Shown: one piece after another, positions 5,065-6,547 of the stretch
How positions within the stretch are numbered: position 1 is the stretch's first letter
Layout: each line of letters starts with the position of its first letter
NCBI GenBank assembly: GCA_013334735.1
Contig: JAAXXA010000179.1
Coordinates: 1-6,547, forward strand
Source: Bacteroidota bacterium
GTDB taxonomy: Bacteria; Bacteroidota; Bacteroidia; Bacteroidales; CG2-30-32-10
Direction: 5' to 3'
DNA length: 6,547 nucleotides
Position numbers and translations under genes: made by a program
The notes under the pieces: generated by a model
What the model was told of the DNA's origin: nothing
Seen by the model: the letters and a program-made list of their open reading frames with translations, nothing else
The model's database searches: none

Positions 5065-6547
5065 TCAGTTACTAAAATATAATTTTTTGCAAAGGCTTCC
5101 GTTTGTGTTTTTAAGGTAACAAATTAAGATTTGCGTATCCGGGTTCATATCAAGTTGATGTACGATTTTACCTTGCAATTTCTGTTGTAATAATAAACGC
5201 CCTAATACGTCATAAACAAAAACTTCTGTTTCTTCCGGTACTAATGAAAGGTCAACGATTAAATGAACACCATCTGAATAAATTCTACCGGGAATATCTT
5301 TACCAGAATGATTTTGATCGGGTCCGAAATACAAAACAAAACGATTTGGGTCATCTTTTTTTAATGCTTTAAAATTATATGTGTTTCTATATTTCATGTT
5401 TTGTATATAATGTGTTTGAAGATCTTCGAGCATCACTATATCAAATTTATCAAGGTCGAAATTACAGTTGAAAGTATAATTGCCATCAATACCGGGAGTA
5501 AAACTTATAGGCACAACAGGATTTTCACTAGTATTTGTAAAATATTGTACAGAAAAATTACCATTCTGATTGGGCATAAATAAGCTTGGAGCGGCCAATA
5601 CATGACTAAACAGCTTCATTGCGCCATTTTCATTTTGGAAATTACCAAAGCTAAGGCGAACCTCATCAAAGCCATATCCTGCATCAGAATTAACAACAAG
5701 ACTCACTCTGTTGACATATTCATCTTTAAGTTTAAACCAGCTAGCGGTACTATGAACACGTACAGGATTACTTGTACTCATATTTCCGGCGCTGGCTGCC
5801 CTCACAAAGTATCCTTGCGTAGGCGCTATATATCTTGTAACAGAATTGGTACCAACGCCATCGGCATCGGATGAATTGTAAGCACCGTAATTGTTTGCGG
5901 CAGGGTTCCAAATCCACATATCGTAACCGTCATTAGAGTTTACTAAGAGAGATCGCATCCAACCCGAAGAAGCTGCCCAGTCTATAGAAGAAGGGTAAGG
6001 ATTGCCAACCAGATTAAATCCTCTCAGGCTATCAATGATAGTACCGATTGTAAGTGGATAATCAATGGAGCCATTATTTAATTTTCCGGCGAATTCTTTT
6101 GAGGGGTTTGTAGCTTGAACAGAATAAAGGTAGCCTCGACCTACATTAAAATTGGTGTCAGGATGAACAGTATTCCAATTAACAGGAGAAGTTAAATTAA
6201 GTTTATAAATCCAGCAACTGGTAGGTTCGTTCCATACATATAAATCGTATCCTGTGCCATTGCCATAAGTACCTGAAGGCAACCAAGAGCCTGTAATTTC
6301 CTGATCAGACACAGGCGTGGAAAGGAAGTGCCAATCTTCTGCAACGCCTGTAATATAACGTTCAACAGTAGCAGGTACATTGTCAGTATTATGAATGAGC
6401 GATGCAGTTCCTTTATTATCTGATTTTAACACAAAACCTGCAATACCTGAAGAATTATCAATTGGACCATTAACTGTTAATGTTTTCCCTGCTTTAATAA
6501 TAAACAATTTTCCGGCATTAATATCAAACTTTTTTGCAGAATTAATA
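5065..6547 (-). CDS. T9SS-exported surface protein, C-terminal part (5' end outside window)
   Basis: The frame is open from the TGA at 5065-5067 to the window edge, giving 493 complete codons, so the true start lies beyond 6547. A TTG at 6505-6507 is internal: the frame continues upstream as AKKFDINAGK. Counting from the first complete codon, AGKTLTVNG (19-27) and LKSDNKGTASLIHN (40-53) resemble repeat-like surface-protein segments. DWHFLSTPVSD (71-81), NLVGNPYPSSIDW (178-190), WIWNP (211-215) and TQGYFVRA (243-250) are recurrent in large Bacteroidetes secreted proteins. The last 70 or so residues (from about 421), with VFVYDVLGRLL (442-452) and a final KKLYFSN, resemble a type A T9SS sorting domain, which directs passage through the outer membrane and is then cleaved. 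No catalytic motif is visible; ligand or enzymatic function is unknown. It is unrelated in function to the ribosomal operon and appears separately terminated. Confidence 0.85.
   Translation of the reverse strand, partial: INSAKKFDINAGKLFIIKAGKTLTVNGPIDNSSGIAGFVLKSDNKGTASLIHNTDNVPATVERYITGVAEDWHFLSTPVSDQEITGSWLPSGTYGNGTGYDLYVWNEPTSCWIYKLNLTSPVNWNTVHPDTNFNVGRGYLYSVQATNPSKEFAGKLNNGSIDYPLTIGTIIDSLRGFNLVGNPYPSSIDWAASSGWMRSLLVNSNDGYDMWIWNPAANNYGAYNSSDADGVGTNSVTRYIAPTQGYFVRAASAGNMSTSNPVRVHSTASWFKLKDEYVNRVSLVVNSDAGYGFDEVRLSFGNFQNENGAMKLFSHVLAAPSLFMPNQNGNFSVQYFTNTSENPVVPISFTPGIDGNYTFNCNFDLDKFDIVMLEDLQTHYIQNMKYRNTYNFKALKKDDPNRFVLYFGPDQNHSGKDIPGRIYSDGVHLIVDLSLVPEETEVFVYDVLGRLLLQQKLQGKIVHQLDMNPDTQILICYLKNTNGSLCKKLYFSN

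Noticed and set aside
5401..5874. Plus-strand frames antisense to the T9SS protein gene, and a minus-strand frame at 6192-6380
   Set aside because: They are shadows of the long conserved minus-strand frame, with cysteine/isoleucine-rich products of no recognisable family.
6505..6507. TTG as the start codon of the T9SS protein
   Set aside because: The same frame stays open for 13 more codons to the window edge, there is no signal peptide after the TTG, and a T9SS cargo needs one; the gene is simply cut by the window.

Overview
The window comes from an AT-rich member of the Bacteroidota (Bacteroidetes), probably Bacteroidia/Bacteroidales-like. Three things support this. The ribosomal proteins and EF-G carry Bacteroidetes-type sequences. 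The operon promoter matches the Bacteroides consensus (TTTG, a 19-bp spacer, TAnnTTTG). A gene at the right edge encodes a secreted protein with a type IX secretion (T9SS) C-terminal sorting domain. All genes lie on the minus strand, so transcription runs from high to low coordinates.

Layout in transcription order: the 3' part of a large T9SS-exported surface protein (5065 to beyond 6547); a 493-bp intergenic region with a 14-bp perfect hairpin, an 84-bp array of twelve 7-bp units, an AT-rich stretch and the operon promoter; then rpsL (S12), rpsG (S7), fusA (EF-G), rpsJ (S10), rplC (L3) and the first 86 codons of rplD (L4). This is the str operon joined directly to the start of the S10 operon, with no tuf gene between fusA and rpsJ.

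The gene products work together: S12 and S7 are 30S decoding and head proteins, EF-G drives translocation, S10 is a 30S head protein, and L3 and L4 are early 50S assembly proteins. None of the six starts has a Shine-Dalgarno sequence. All six have A at -3, provided rpsJ starts at the GTG at 1393.

The coding content is ordinary housekeeping; the unexplained signal is between the genes. (1) The 189-bp rpsJ-rplC gap can fold, on the transcribed strand only, into a closed four-helix structure (971-1078). It is a candidate cis-regulatory RNA for L3/L4, in an operon with almost no room for a leader ahead of rpsJ. (2) Two arrays with an exact 7-bp period occur, one inside the operon between rpsG and fusA and one upstream of the promoter. 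Their units look related but lie in opposite orientation. These are structural observations made by eye; no folding energy, covariation or database search was possible.
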